Positions 53,262 through 62,425 of a stretch of DNA of 64,000 nucleotides are shown here, piece after piece. Origin of the DNA: an uncultured Gemmatimonadota bacterium. GTDB lineage: Bacteria; Gemmatimonadota; Gemmatimonadetes; Gemmatimonadales; Gemmatimonadaceae. Each line of letters begins with the position of its first letter. Positions within the stretch are counted from its first letter, which is position 1. The notes under the pieces were generated by a model that worked only from the letters and a program-made list of their open reading frames with translations, had not been told where the DNA came from and searched no databases. A program made the position numbers and the translations under genes. The stretch is taken from positions 3,547 to 67,546 of the forward strand of contig CAMLIT010000007.1 of the NCBI GenBank assembly GCA_946480295.1, read 5' to 3'.

Positions 53262-53960
53262 TCAGCTGGTGCTCCAGTCGGTCCTAAGCGGCACCGCGGA
53301 AGTCGACGACGTGAAGAACTCATCCGATGCGTGGCTGCCGCCAAGCAGCGCGTGCACGCGCGGGCGCCAGTCGTCCGCACGCCAGCCCCGCGTGGCAGGG
53401 TGGTCAATCCGGACTACGCGCACTGGTCGCCCGTCCTGACGATAGTAGGTGCGCTCGAGCCAATGTCCCGCGACTTCCAACCCGGCGCGCTCCACGTCGC
53501 CAACGGGCGGGGCCGGCAGGTGGTCCCACACTCCCTGTCCACAGACGATGGCGATGTCCGGCTGCATGATCTCGAGCAACGGCAGGAACGCACGTCGGGC
53601 GTCGGCCCACATCGCCGGCGTCGGGCGGGTGTGGTGGTCATCCCCGACGATCTCCTGCACCAGATTCGCGAAGGCCACTCGGCCCCAGAAGCTCCGCAGC
53701 TCCGTCTCGCTCACCCGTGCTCCCGTCGACACCAGCGACGCCACCTTCGAGAAGAACGGGCTGCGCCGGAAATGATGCGCCCGGCGCTCGCTGACGCTCG
53801 AGAACACGTGATCTCGCACGACCCCCTGCGTGTAGTCGGCGGGTTGAGGACCGCGAGCGTCGTAATGCGACTCACCGATGATGCTCAGCCGCGGCCTGGT
53901 GAGCTCGTATTCCGTGCCGCGCCACGGCGCCATCCGAACCGGATCACTCGACGTCTGCAT
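53262..53960 (-). CDS. Uracil-DNA-glycosylase-superfamily-like protein
   Basis: The 232-aa protein starts MQTSSDPVRMAPWRG. It has the UDG-fold layout: LSIIGESHYDARGP where family enzymes have a GxDPY-type loop, FFSKVASLV, WGRVAFANLVQEIVGDDHH, MQPDIAIVCGQGVWDHLP, and IDHPATRGW near the end where the HPS/HPA loop sits. The catalytic identity is uncertain and it may not act on uracil. The start overlaps the end of a small upstream gene by 17 bases, so the two form a unit. Confidence 0.6.
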   Translation of the reverse strand: MQTSSDPVRMAPWRGTEYELTRPRLSIIGESHYDARGPQPADYTQGVVRDHVFSSVSERRAHHFRRSPFFSKVASLVSTGARVSETELRSFWGRVAFANLVQEIVGDDHHTRPTPAMWADARRAFLPLLEIMQPDIAIVCGQGVWDHLPAPPVGDVERAGLEVAGHWLERTYYRQDGRPVRVVRIDHPATRGWRADDWRPRVHALLGGSHASDEFFTSSTSAVPLRTDWSTS

Positions 53961-54189
53961 GCGACACCTCCTGAAGCCGAAATCCGGTCTGCCCATCATC
54001 GACCAGCAGCACGAACAACGGGCCATCTAGCGCATCGAGCATCTGCCGGGCAACGGCGTGTAGCAGCACGGCACCTTCGCTGATGCGCTCCACGCACACG
54101 GCATCGCCCGTGGTGAGATCGTCCGCCGTGTGGATGATGTCGTGCGCGTTCGGATACACGAACGCCGTGGAATTGCGTGTTCTCGTCAT
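53944..54189 (-). CDS. Small partner of the UDG-like protein
   Basis: The 81-aa acidic protein (MTRTRNSTAFVYPNAHDIIH, then DAVCVERISEGAVLLHAVAR and DGPLFVLLVDDGQTGF) overlaps the UDG-like gene by 17 bases. Size and coupling suggest a regulatory or binding partner. No family is recognised. Confidence 0.5.
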   Translation of the reverse strand: MTRTRNSTAFVYPNAHDIIHTADDLTTGDAVCVERISEGAVLLHAVARQMLDALDGPLFVLLVDDGQTGFRLQEVSHADVE

Positions 54190-54815
54190 GCGGTCTCCGC
54201 ATTGGGTCTGCCGGGCAGTACCGTGAACCCGATGCTAATCAGACAGGAGTGCCGCCGCCGCGGTGCGGCTCGCCAAACCGAGGGGGCGTACCACGACGTG
54301 TCGTAGACGTCGCCGACGGTGAACGACGGGTGCGGCATGCGGCGGCTGAAGCCGCCGTCTTGAACCCGTTCTTCCGCCACAGGAGCGCCGCGCAGCGGCC
54401 GAGAAACTTCTTGTTCCGATCATCCCGCATCGCGTTCGGATCCGACGCCCGCAGGTTCGTCTCGGCGAGCTCGATTGCCCCGAGGGTCCCGGGGATGCCA
54501 GCCAGTGCGGCGGTGCGAAGGCGCGTGAGCATCGTCGGATCGCTGAACGCCTCGAAAATGGGCCGCCCCTCGCCTTGGGCGTAGGACTGCTCGGACGCGG
54601 GGAGGTCGTGATCTCGACGCAGCTGCATCTCGTGCGCAACGGCGAGCATGTGCTGCTGTACGCCGATCGCGGGCCCCCTCTGTGGCAGACACGCCGAGCG
54701 CATCACGCGACGCATCCACGACGTGCTCGCGACGTCTGGCGTGGAGTACACCCTGCCATCCGTAGAAGGCCACCTGCCCTGACGTGTCGAACGCTCGGCC
54801 GAGCTGGAGTGGCAT
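54186..54815 (-). pseudogene. Frameshifted gene
   Basis: Coding character changes frame twice. The start region reads MPLQLGRAFDTSGQVAFYGW; the middle reads GPAIGVQQHMLAVAHEMQLR, GEGRPIFEAFSDPTMLTRL and DDRNKKFLGRCAALLWRKNG in a second frame. The end reads SFTVGDVYDTSWYAPSVW in a third. Each piece looks like real protein and they follow in order. I cannot name a family. Sequencing error is an alternative to true decay. Confidence 0.4.
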
Positions 54816-54841
54816 GCAACTGCATCGGAAGCCAGTCCGGC

Positions 54842-55789
54842 CTACTCATCCGGTGTCGGTACGTTCTGCAGCGCATTCAGGGCCACAAGCCGCATCGCCT
54901 CGTCTGAGCAACTGAACAGGGGCGCCAGCCAATCGGGTTGAAGGTCGGGTGCGCGAGCCTGAATCGAGTCAGCGACCCATCCATGGAGCGCCTGCAGATC
55001 ATCGCCGTGGTACGTCGCGTGCCACGCCGGGTATCGGTCGGCAATCATGCGCACTTCCTCGGCTTCCGGCGCGAGCGCAGCCCTCGCGAGCATGTGCAGC
55101 GTGCCGATCGCCGCGTCGGGGGGGCAGATACGGGCGTACCTGGGCGACAGCAAAGCCTGTAGCAGCACATCTCGAAGCGCGATCCGACAGCCTTCGCTTA
55201 CGCGATCGTTCAACACGAGCCAATGTGCCATGTGGTACTCCGCGTCGCCTCGGAGCAGCATAGGAATGAGGGCAGGCTCTCGCCAGTGTGCGTACGAAGC
55301 GAGCGCGCGCCGTAGGTACGGGCTGTCGAAGGACAGCAGATCTCGGAGCGCTGCGGGATCGCGGCAGTCGTTCACCCACTCGGCGAGAGTATCCGCCCGC
55401 TCTGTGACAGGGCCCGGCAAGGACGACTTGCACATCCAGCCAGGCGCGCGCGTCGCGACATCGAGAAAACGCGTCCAGAGGCGGCCATGCGTGTTCGCAT
55501 CGCGTAGAGCACGCATGACAAGGCCGGCACTGATGTCCCAATACAGGTCGCGCGAGAGCGTCGAGCGCAGGAGCGCGATGACCACGGCTTGGTCGGGGTG
55601 CGTCCCCCAGTAGAAGAGCCGTCCGGTACTGCCACGCTCGGTGTCACGTTCAAGGTCTTCGAGCGCGCGCTTCCCCGCGCCGTCGGCCGGGGCCCCGGGC
55701 CATTTCAGGGAGTACGGCGGGTCGGCCAAACGAAGCGGGAGGTCGAGCGCCTCGAGCTCGTAGTCCGTGGTGTCGTCGTAAGGTGTCAT
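54842..55789 (-). CDS. Unknown helical-repeat protein, helicase operon gene 3
   Basis: The 315-aa protein starts MTPYDDTTDYELEALDLP. It is helix-rich with short repeat-like units (LRDLLSFDSPYLRRALASYA; CRIALRDVLLQALLSPRY; GTLHMLARAALAPEAEEV), suggesting a HEAT-like solenoid. Its last 33 residues (LQPDWLAPLFSCSDEAMRLV onward) resemble the end of the small protein at 58188-58574. It follows the helicase by 26 bases on the same strand. Confidence 0.6.
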   Translation of the reverse strand: MTPYDDTTDYELEALDLPLRLADPPYSLKWPGAPADGAGKRALEDLERDTERGSTGRLFYWGTHPDQAVVIALLRSTLSRDLYWDISAGLVMRALRDANTHGRLWTRFLDVATRAPGWMCKSSLPGPVTERADTLAEWVNDCRDPAALRDLLSFDSPYLRRALASYAHWREPALIPMLLRGDAEYHMAHWLVLNDRVSEGCRIALRDVLLQALLSPRYARICPPDAAIGTLHMLARAALAPEAEEVRMIADRYPAWHATYHGDDLQALHGWVADSIQARAPDLQPDWLAPLFSCSDEAMRLVALNALQNVPTPDE

Positions 55790-55815
55790 GTGGGATAGAC
55801 GAAGGTGGATTCGTT

Positions 55816-58080
55816 TCAGTGACTCTCGACGGAGTCCGACGACCAACGCTTGGGCTGAGCTGGCAGCGAAGCACGAACGGCGCAATGCTCACGAATCTGC
55901 CGGAGCTTGTCGGCGCGGTCGCGCACTTGGGAGGCCACGTCGATGGCGCCGCAGCCCTCGAGCTGGTCGAGGATCGAGAGGAGCAGGGGCCGCGGGTGCA
56001 GAGGCTCGAGCTGGGCACGAAGTCCCGCGACATCGGCGCACACGATGAGCGTGTTTCGAGCGCGCGTCAGGGAGACCAGGAGGAGTCTCGAGCCTTCGTC
56101 CGACCAGCGGGAGACCCTCATCCACTCGTAAACGGGGATCCCTCGCCCCTCGACCAGATCGAGCAGCACCACGTCGGCTTCCTGCGCCTGATACGTATGC
56201 GCGGTGCCGGCGCGCGCAGGAGTGCGCGGGAAGTGGCGCGCGAGCATCCGGGCGTGGAGGCGCGCCTGCGCGACGTACGGCGAGATGATGGCGAGGGATC
56301 CCCGGCCGGGCCCTACGACACGATGCTCGTGGAGCAGCGTTACCAGCCCGCGTACGGTCGCGCCGTGCATCTTGTTGATGCGCGAGCCGCCCGGGGCGTA
56401 CTCCGCCAGTGGTCCGAGGTCGCTCGTATCTGCGAGGTACGCCCCGTGATGGCTGCGCGACGGCCGAGAGAACGGGAGGGGCGGCACCGCTAACCGCGCC
56501 CGAGCGACGGCGGGATCGGTCTCGAAGCTCCCTCCGTAAGCGGGAGCAACAAGCGCTGCGATCTCAGGGTGCATGCGGCGGTTGGGCCCGATCCGCACAA
56601 CATGGTCGGCGAGATGAAGCGACCCGTCCGAATGCTCCAAGACCCCGTCGCTCGTCGCGAAGGCATCGCGCGCGAGCCACTGCGCTGAGAGCGGCGTGTC
56701 CGCACACACCACCGCAGGGAGCTGACGAGGGTCGCCGAGGAACCACACCCGCTCGCGCGCTAACGTGGCGAGGCAGTACGCGAGTGCTGCCGGCAGCATG
56801 CTGGCCTCGTCGATGACCACCACGTCCCAGCCGCTGTCGCGGATCGCATGTCGCATCAGGGCCGTGTGGGCAGTGGCGCCGAGCACCTCGCACGTTCGCA
56901 CGAGCTCGTCCTCGAGATGGGCCTCGGAGCGCGCCCGCGCCGCTTCAAAGCGGCGCGCCCGCTCACGCGCTACCGACTCGGCGCGCGCGGCGTAGCGCTC
57001 AAGGACGCGGATCCGGCGCAGAAGCTCGAGGCGCTCTTCATGGTGGTCCTGCGGAAGGATCGTGAGCAGCACGCGCAATTCGTCCAACTCGTCCAACCGC
57101 TCCTCTATGCGGACCGCGCTGTCAACGGCGCGGCGCATCTGCTCGGCTCGCACGCGCGCGGCGACGCTGCTGCTCTCCGCCCACTCACCGTACCGCTCCC
57201 GAAATGCAGGCGTGATGTTGCGCCCGACCCGGAGCAGCGCGCCCAGACGCCGGTCGCCGTGTCGAGACAGCCGGTCGACCATGCGGCCGATCGCCTCGTC
57301 GACCGCCGCGTTGCTCGGCGCGGCCACGAGCACCCGCGGCCGGCGCACGGCACCTCCACCATGAGTCGCCGGCGCGCATGCCGCCTGCATCAGCCACTCG
57401 ATTCCGGCCACGGCGGTCGAAGTCTTGCCCGTTCCGGCTGGACCGAGGGCCGCCGAGAGTGAGCGCGTGGCGAGCGCATGAACCGCCGCGAGCTGCGCCT
57501 CGTTCGGCTCATCTGGCCACCGCCCGGGCCACAGGCGGGCGAACGACTCCGGGATGTCGCCACCGATCGGCGTGTCGGGGACGAAGAGCGCGCTCGCACG
57601 CTCCGGCTGGCCGAGGAAGCGCAGCGCGACGTCGGCGTTGAACGACCGAAGTCCAGCGCTGATCCCGCGGAGAATCTCCTGCGCGAAGATGAGCGGCACG
57701 CTATCTGGCGGGACGAGTCGACCACCTGCGAGCATCGTGGGGCCGAGGTCGACCGGGATGGCGAGGCGGAGAACTCTGCCTCCGTCGGGCAGAACGACGG
57801 CGCCATAGGTCGATGGCATGGCACCGGGACGCGCGGCCGGGACGAAGCGCATCGACTGGTCGGGATGGAGGCGGCTCGGGTGTGGCATCGCGAATTCGTA
57901 AACCGTTCCCGATCCCGATCCAGCGCCCGCGTCGTCAGGCATCCGTCGACCGGCCGGCAGCGGGATGGGGTCCCGGTGCTCCGCCCGCATCTCGTGATCC
58001 AGCGCCGCGCACATGGCCTCGTGCGTGCGCGCGAGCGCTTGCTGGACATCTGTCGGCAGGGCATTCAGCCTGACGTGCAC
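55816..58080 (-). CDS. SF1 DNA/RNA helicase (UPF1-like, AAA_11/AAA_12)
   Basis: This 754-aa helicase has an N-terminal region of about 200 residues of unknown fold, then Walker A at 213-220 (GPAGTGKT). A long helical insertion follows. Walker B is VVIDEASMLP, with WFLGDPRQLPAV (motif III), LAIISPYVAQARL, TYQAQEADVVLLDLVEG (motif V) and LVSLTRARNTLIVCAD (motif VI). This is the UPF1/Dna2-like class. No nuclease domain is seen. It sits between two proteins that share a C-terminal signature, an arrangement I do not recognise from known defence systems. The start is GTG. Confidence 0.85.
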   Translation of the reverse strand: MHVRLNALPTDVQQALARTHEAMCAALDHEMRAEHRDPIPLPAGRRMPDDAGAGSGSGTVYEFAMPHPSRLHPDQSMRFVPAARPGAMPSTYGAVVLPDGGRVLRLAIPVDLGPTMLAGGRLVPPDSVPLIFAQEILRGISAGLRSFNADVALRFLGQPERASALFVPDTPIGGDIPESFARLWPGRWPDEPNEAQLAAVHALATRSLSAALGPAGTGKTSTAVAGIEWLMQAACAPATHGGGAVRRPRVLVAAPSNAAVDEAIGRMVDRLSRHGDRRLGALLRVGRNITPAFRERYGEWAESSSVAARVRAEQMRRAVDSAVRIEERLDELDELRVLLTILPQDHHEERLELLRRIRVLERYAARAESVARERARRFEAARARSEAHLEDELVRTCEVLGATAHTALMRHAIRDSGWDVVVIDEASMLPAALAYCLATLARERVWFLGDPRQLPAVVCADTPLSAQWLARDAFATSDGVLEHSDGSLHLADHVVRIGPNRRMHPEIAALVAPAYGGSFETDPAVARARLAVPPLPFSRPSRSHHGAYLADTSDLGPLAEYAPGGSRINKMHGATVRGLVTLLHEHRVVGPGRGSLAIISPYVAQARLHARMLARHFPRTPARAGTAHTYQAQEADVVLLDLVEGRGIPVYEWMRVSRWSDEGSRLLLVSLTRARNTLIVCADVAGLRAQLEPLHPRPLLLSILDQLEGCGAIDVASQVRDRADKLRQIREHCAVRASLPAQPKRWSSDSVESH

Positions 58081-58187
58081 GACCGCCTCCTGGCGAGTGG
58101 TGCGTCAGGCTACCCGGCTCCCCACTGCAAACCAGAAATACCGCTGGTGACCGGTGCGTGCAGGTTCGGCAATTCCCGCGACGAGTC

Positions 58188-58574
58188 CTACGCCGCGGGG
58201 GCGGGCCAGCGCGATACGAGTTCGAGGCCTGCCTCGCGAATGTCGTCCCGCGTGGACGAGAACATCGGCGCCAGGTCTGCAGGTTCGAGCCGCGAGAGCT
58301 GCTCAGCCGTGCCATAGCGCAGGATGGCGTCGAGCATCGCGTACAGGGGGCCGAGCGCCCCTTCGGCTGTGAGGCGTCTGACGGTCGGCCGGACCAATGC
58401 CGCGAGTTCTGTCGGCGGGAGCTGCAGGGCGACGCGCCCCGCCAAGTTCCAGATCGCCTGGAACTCGTCGAATTCCGGCTCCGATGCCTCTAGCAGGCGC
58501 TCCACGTCCGTGGGATGGATCGGTGCGCGGAGTCGTACACGGCTGGCGTGGGGCTGGGACGTGAGATGGCGCAT
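58188..58574 (-). CDS. Small helical protein, helicase operon gene 1
   Basis: The 128-aa helix-rich protein starts MRHLTSQPHASRVRL. Its end (LEPADLAPMFSSTRDDIREA onward) matches the end of the protein at 54842-55789 at the positions Lx2-Px2-LAP-x-FS and in spacing to the terminus. It lies 107 bases upstream of the helicase on the same strand. Function unknown; it is possibly a short paralogue or immunity/adaptor partner of the solenoid protein. Confidence 0.55.
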   Translation of the reverse strand: MRHLTSQPHASRVRLRAPIHPTDVERLLEASEPEFDEFQAIWNLAGRVALQLPPTELAALVRPTVRRLTAEGALGPLYAMLDAILRYGTAEQLSRLEPADLAPMFSSTRDDIREAGLELVSRWPAPAA

Positions 58575-58683
58575 GGTCAGGGACCGGGTTGGTGATGGAG
58601 GCAGAGTTCTCGCGTCGACTCGACCTCGTACGACAGCGTGGCGGCGCAGGAGGAGCGCCGACAAGTCCCGTCGGCAGGCAGGG

Positions 58684-60030
58684 TCACGGAGCCAGCACGG
58701 GATCCATCGGGGGCGGCAGCCGGCCGGGGAGGAACCTCGGGTCAAAGAGATCCAGCAGCAGCGAGACCGCGGGGGGCGGAGTGGGCGAGGGATCCCCGGG
58801 GCACGGCTCCCAGGTGCGGCCGGTGAACACTTCTGCGGCTGCCGCTGCGACGCCGAGCAATCCCCCCCGTTCCGCAGCCTCGAGCAGGTGCGCCATCGCT
58901 CCTAAGCGCTTGGCGAGGGCCATATAGACCGGCCTCGGGATGACCGCGACGAGTTCCTCGGTCCCCGCAGCTTCGGGCGTGACCGGCGCGTCCCCGAACG
59001 CGCGGCGGAGCCCCGCGAGACCGGTCACGAGTCGTACCCGGAGAATGGCGTGGGTGTACTCCTGCCAGAGCACGCGGTCGCGGGCATCGCCAAGCGCAGC
59101 GCTCGCGGCGATCTGCCAGGGGTTGCGACGCCCGTGCGCGACCTCGCCATCGCACGCACCGTCCGGCCCACCGCTGTCTCGGAAATCCCTCGCCGCGTCG
59201 GAGCTGAGGCCGAGCTTCACGAGGTACTCTCCGCGCGCGCACGGCTTGAGGTGCGTGCCGTGCGCTTCGTCGGGCAGGTACGCGGCGATGTCCTTCATCG
59301 CGACGCCGTTCTCGACCAGGGCTCGGGTGAGGCATGAGGCCCATCGTTCCGAGAGCCGTGCTCGGGCGAGGGCAGCCGCTTCCTCGTCGCGCCGCTCACT
59401 CACCACGAAAAGGAGCACGTGAAGGTGCGGGTGCCAGCCCCGTGGACCGTGGGTGACATCGAAGCCGCGCACCGTGTGAGCGATACCCAGGCGAGCCGCG
59501 ATCCGGAGCCACGGGCTCCCATGCGTCAGCAGGTGCCACGCCCGGAGGAGGACCGTCACGAGCAGGCGCAGATCGTCGTTGCGATGGTGCCTGATCGTGA
59601 GGGTCAGCAACCCCAGCTCACCACCCGCCTCGCGCCAGTGGGAGGTCGCGTGAGTGATTTGCCGGCTCGCTTCGGAGCGCCGGGACGACGCGCATTCCGG
59701 GCAGGAGTGGGGGCTCTTGCACCTGACCGGCCCCCGGACCTGCGCGCGGCGCTGTCCGTCCTGCTCGCGAACGCGAATCTCGGCGTGATCGGCCGACGGT
59801 GCGCCGACGCGTTCACCAGGGCGTCGGTGCTTGATCATGTACCCGCACTTGCTGGCCGACCGGGTCGTGATCGTTCGCAGAGCGTCGCGCATGCGCTGCA
59901 GGTCGCGGATCGGGGGGTGGTCTGGCTCGGGGGGGTAACGACTCTCCTGTTCTTCCCCAAGGGGGAGAACCGTGAGAGTAGGGGCCCGCCGATGCGACTG
60001 ATCGTCGGCGGCGCGAGCGCGGGGTGACAC
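58684..60030 (-). CDS. Rolling-circle-type replication initiator (HUH Rep)
   Basis: This 448-aa Rep-like endonuclease has a CKSPHSCPECASSRR Cys cluster around residues 104-116, motif 1 LLTLTIRHH near 141-149, the HUH metal site GWHPHLHVLLF with His202 and His204, and motif 3 EYLVKLG with the presumed nicking Tyr269. A Pro-rich tail ends the protein. Such proteins start rolling-circle replication of small plasmids and some integrative elements. The GTG at 60030 is the longest start; Met47 is an alternative. It heads the minus-strand block. Confidence 0.75.
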   Translation of the reverse strand: MSPRARAADDQSHRRAPTLTVLPLGEEQESRYPPEPDHPPIRDLQRMRDALRTITTRSASKCGYMIKHRRPGERVGAPSADHAEIRVREQDGQRRAQVRGPVRCKSPHSCPECASSRRSEASRQITHATSHWREAGGELGLLTLTIRHHRNDDLRLLVTVLLRAWHLLTHGSPWLRIAARLGIAHTVRGFDVTHGPRGWHPHLHVLLFVVSERRDEEAAALARARLSERWASCLTRALVENGVAMKDIAAYLPDEAHGTHLKPCARGEYLVKLGLSSDAARDFRDSGGPDGACDGEVAHGRRNPWQIAASAALGDARDRVLWQEYTHAILRVRLVTGLAGLRRAFGDAPVTPEAAGTEELVAVIPRPVYMALAKRLGAMAHLLEAAERGGLLGVAAAAAEVFTGRTWEPCPGDPSPTPPPAVSLLLDLFDPRFLPGRLPPPMDPVLAP

Positions 60031-60655
60031 GGTGGGGGCCTGGGCTGGGGAAGCCCGGGCGGCCGGATCCGCGGCACGGCGGGCACCGCGCGGAAGCGCG
60101 GCACACCGCAGGGGAGTGGAGCAGTAGGGCAGCTGTCAAGCGCACGCTCGGGAGTGTGTGTTCAAGCCACTGGCTGATACGCGACTGACGCAGTACATGT
60201 CGGGTTGGGCTTGACGCCGGCCCTGCTGCTCAGAAGGCACCGCGCTAAAGCACCTGTTGTGGCACGAATTGGAGGCAGCTGCGGCAGTGTCCATGTAGTG
60301 CGCGCAACGCTCACGTCTCGCGCTCGCGACGCGCCTCATCCTCGAAGACCACTGCTTCGGTCCACCGCGAGCCTGCGCCTAACGTCTCATGCCCAGGCAT
60401 CGGTTGCCGCCCGCGAGCCAAGCCACTCGCGTGCTCCGGGCTTCGCATCTATCAGCATCGCGAGAGGCTTCTGCTTGAGAGATGCTTCAGGAAAGTCATA
60501 ACCGCTGTTGCTGAGGCGGGACAGAGCTGCGACTTCCGAATTCCCCAGCGCCGCATCCGTGTGCGCGGGAGAGTCGCACGCCTTCTGGCTATCTGCCGTG
60601 AAATGGTTAGAATCTCGATGTATCCCGTCCCCCGTCATGCCCAGCCCATCACTCC
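60031..60655. other. Divergent region between rep and qatA
   Basis: These 625 bases have no supported gene and hold the promoters of the minus-strand rep block and the plus-strand qat operon. The part near 60560-60655 is AT-richer. A replication origin for the Rep would be expected near here or in the rep gene, but I cannot point to a nick-site hairpin. Confidence 0.45.
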
Positions 60656-62416
60656 ATGTGGCGCGATAGCGAGAGCGATCAAGATTTCCTCAACTTCACG
60701 GAAGTTGCCGAGCAGGTGGCGACGCTCGTCACCACGCCAGATCTCCTGCCAATCTCGGTCGGAGTCTTCGGTGGGTGGGGGACCGGGAAGTCGACCGTCC
60801 TTCGTTTGGTTGAGGCGCAACTTCCATCAGGAGAGGGAAACGCGGTCCTGCTGGTGAAGTTCGACGCGTGGCTGTACCAGGGCTTCGACGACGCGCGAGC
60901 AGCGCTCATGGAGGTGGTCTCGTCGGCCCTGCTGAGGCAGGCGGAGAAGGAGAAGACGTTTCTTGAGAAGGCCAAGGAGTTCGCGGGGCGCGTGAACTAC
61001 TTCCGCGGTCTGGGCATGATCGCGGACTTTGGAGTGGGAATGGCGTTCGGGATTCCGCCGGGATTGCTCACGCGCGCCGGAACCTTTCTCGGCTCGGCAG
61101 TTGCCGGAACCGTGTCGCAGGAACAGGTCGCGCACGTCAAGGATGACGCGATCGAGGTTGGAAGGGAGTTTAGGGCGCTGCTCAAACCGGGTGAGAAGCG
61201 GTCGCCGCCGCAGGAGATTGACGCCTTCCGTCGGCAGTTCGGCGAATTACTCGATGGCCTCGCCGTCACCCTCGTGCTCTTCATAGACAACCTCGATCGC
61301 TGTCTTCCGGATGCGGCCATCGGAACCCTCGAGGCAGTGCGCCTGTTCCTGTTCATGCCTCGCACAGCGTTCGTAATTGCCGCTGACGAGGGAATGATCC
61401 GGCACTCGGTCGCGAAGCACTTCGGCGACCCAGAGACTTCACACGTCCGCGACTACCTCGATAAGGTGATCCAGGTCCCGCTCCGCGTGCCGCAGGTCGG
61501 GACTGAGGACCTCCGCGCGTACATGTACTCGTTGCTCGTCGGTCGCGCCGCCCCGGAGGCACTGACCGCAACCCAGAGCCGCCTCATGAGCGCGCTCCAA
61601 GGCGCGTGGACGGGAGACACATTCGACCGGAGCGAGATTGCGGCGCTGGCTGGCGACCCTCCGGGACTCCTAGACGACTTGGCTGTAGCCGACCGGCTCG
61701 CGCTGGTGCTCGCTGCGGCTCCGAATGTGATGGGGAACCCGCGCATCGTAAAGCGGCTCCTGAATGCCGTATTCCTTCGCAGGCGCCTAGCCCAGCGCCG
61801 GAAGATGAACGTGGACCTCGCTACGCTTGCTAAGCTTGCGGTGTTCGAGCGGTGCACCGACGAAGCCGCGACGCGCGTGTTGTATCGGCTCGTGATGGCT
61901 GGGGATAACGCATCGGCCTATCTCCTCCCGCAGCACAAGCTGGATGGAACGACGCCGGAGATGCCGGGCGAGTGGAAGAAGCACGAAGCGTTCATCGAGC
62001 AGTGGCGGGCGATGGAGCCATTATTCGCGGAGGATGTCGACCTCCGGCCAGCGGTCTTCCTGAGCCGTGATGTTATGGCGCCCGCCCGTCCGCGAGCGGG
62101 GCTTAGCGAGGCCGTGGCGACGGCGGTGGCCGGCCTCCTCACCGTGACGAGCGTGAATTCGCCAGTCGGTAGGCAGATCGTCGAGGCGCTCGGTCCCGGC
62201 GACCGTGCGCTCGTTATGGAGCACCTGATCGACGCGATGCGGACGGCCGACTGGTCGCAATCGGTTGCGGGCATCCACGGCGCGCTACTCCTTGCCAAGA
62301 TGGAACCTGCGACTCGAGGCGGCCTCGCCGCATTCCTCGGCACGGTACCGAAGGATGGCATGGAGAAAGGCACGCGATACCTGCTGAAACAGTCCAAGCT
62401 GATCCAGGATCTGTAG
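60656..62416 (+). CDS. qatA: QatA, KAP-family P-loop NTPase of the Qatuor defence system
   Basis: This 586-aa KAP NTPase begins SDQDFLNFTEVAEQVATLV and has Walker A at about 39-47 (GGWGTGKST). A hydrophobic hairpin (IADFGVGMAFGIPPGLL to SAVAGTVS) is inserted between Walker A and B, as in KAP proteins. Walker B is LVLFIDNLDRCLPD (Asp211, Asp214), and VIAADEGMIRHSV follows. Identity as QatA rests on its direct neighbours: a QatB-like protein 10 bases on and a QueC-like QatC after that. Confidence 0.85.
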   Translation: MWRDSESDQDFLNFTEVAEQVATLVTTPDLLPISVGVFGGWGTGKSTVLRLVEAQLPSGEGNAVLLVKFDAWLYQGFDDARAALMEVVSSALLRQAEKEKTFLEKAKEFAGRVNYFRGLGMIADFGVGMAFGIPPGLLTRAGTFLGSAVAGTVSQEQVAHVKDDAIEVGREFRALLKPGEKRSPPQEIDAFRRQFGELLDGLAVTLVLFIDNLDRCLPDAAIGTLEAVRLFLFMPRTAFVIAADEGMIRHSVAKHFGDPETSHVRDYLDKVIQVPLRVPQVGTEDLRAYMYSLLVGRAAPEALTATQSRLMSALQGAWTGDTFDRSEIAALAGDPPGLLDDLAVADRLALVLAAAPNVMGNPRIVKRLLNAVFLRRRLAQRRKMNVDLATLAKLAVFERCTDEAATRVLYRLVMAGDNASAYLLPQHKLDGTTPEMPGEWKKHEAFIEQWRAMEPLFAEDVDLRPAVFLSRDVMAPARPRAGLSEAVATAVAGLLTVTSVNSPVGRQIVEALGPGDRALVMEHLIDAMRTADWSQSVAGIHGALLLAKMEPATRGGLAAFLGTVPKDGMEKGTRYLLKQSKLIQDL

Positions 62417-62425
62417 GGGACTGCC

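Noticed and set aside
32380..60030. Integron cassette array
   Set aside because: Small genes with lipoprotein signals and a GTTCAAC motif suggested it, but no paired attC half-sites follow successive genes, orientations are mixed and no IntI-type integrase is present.
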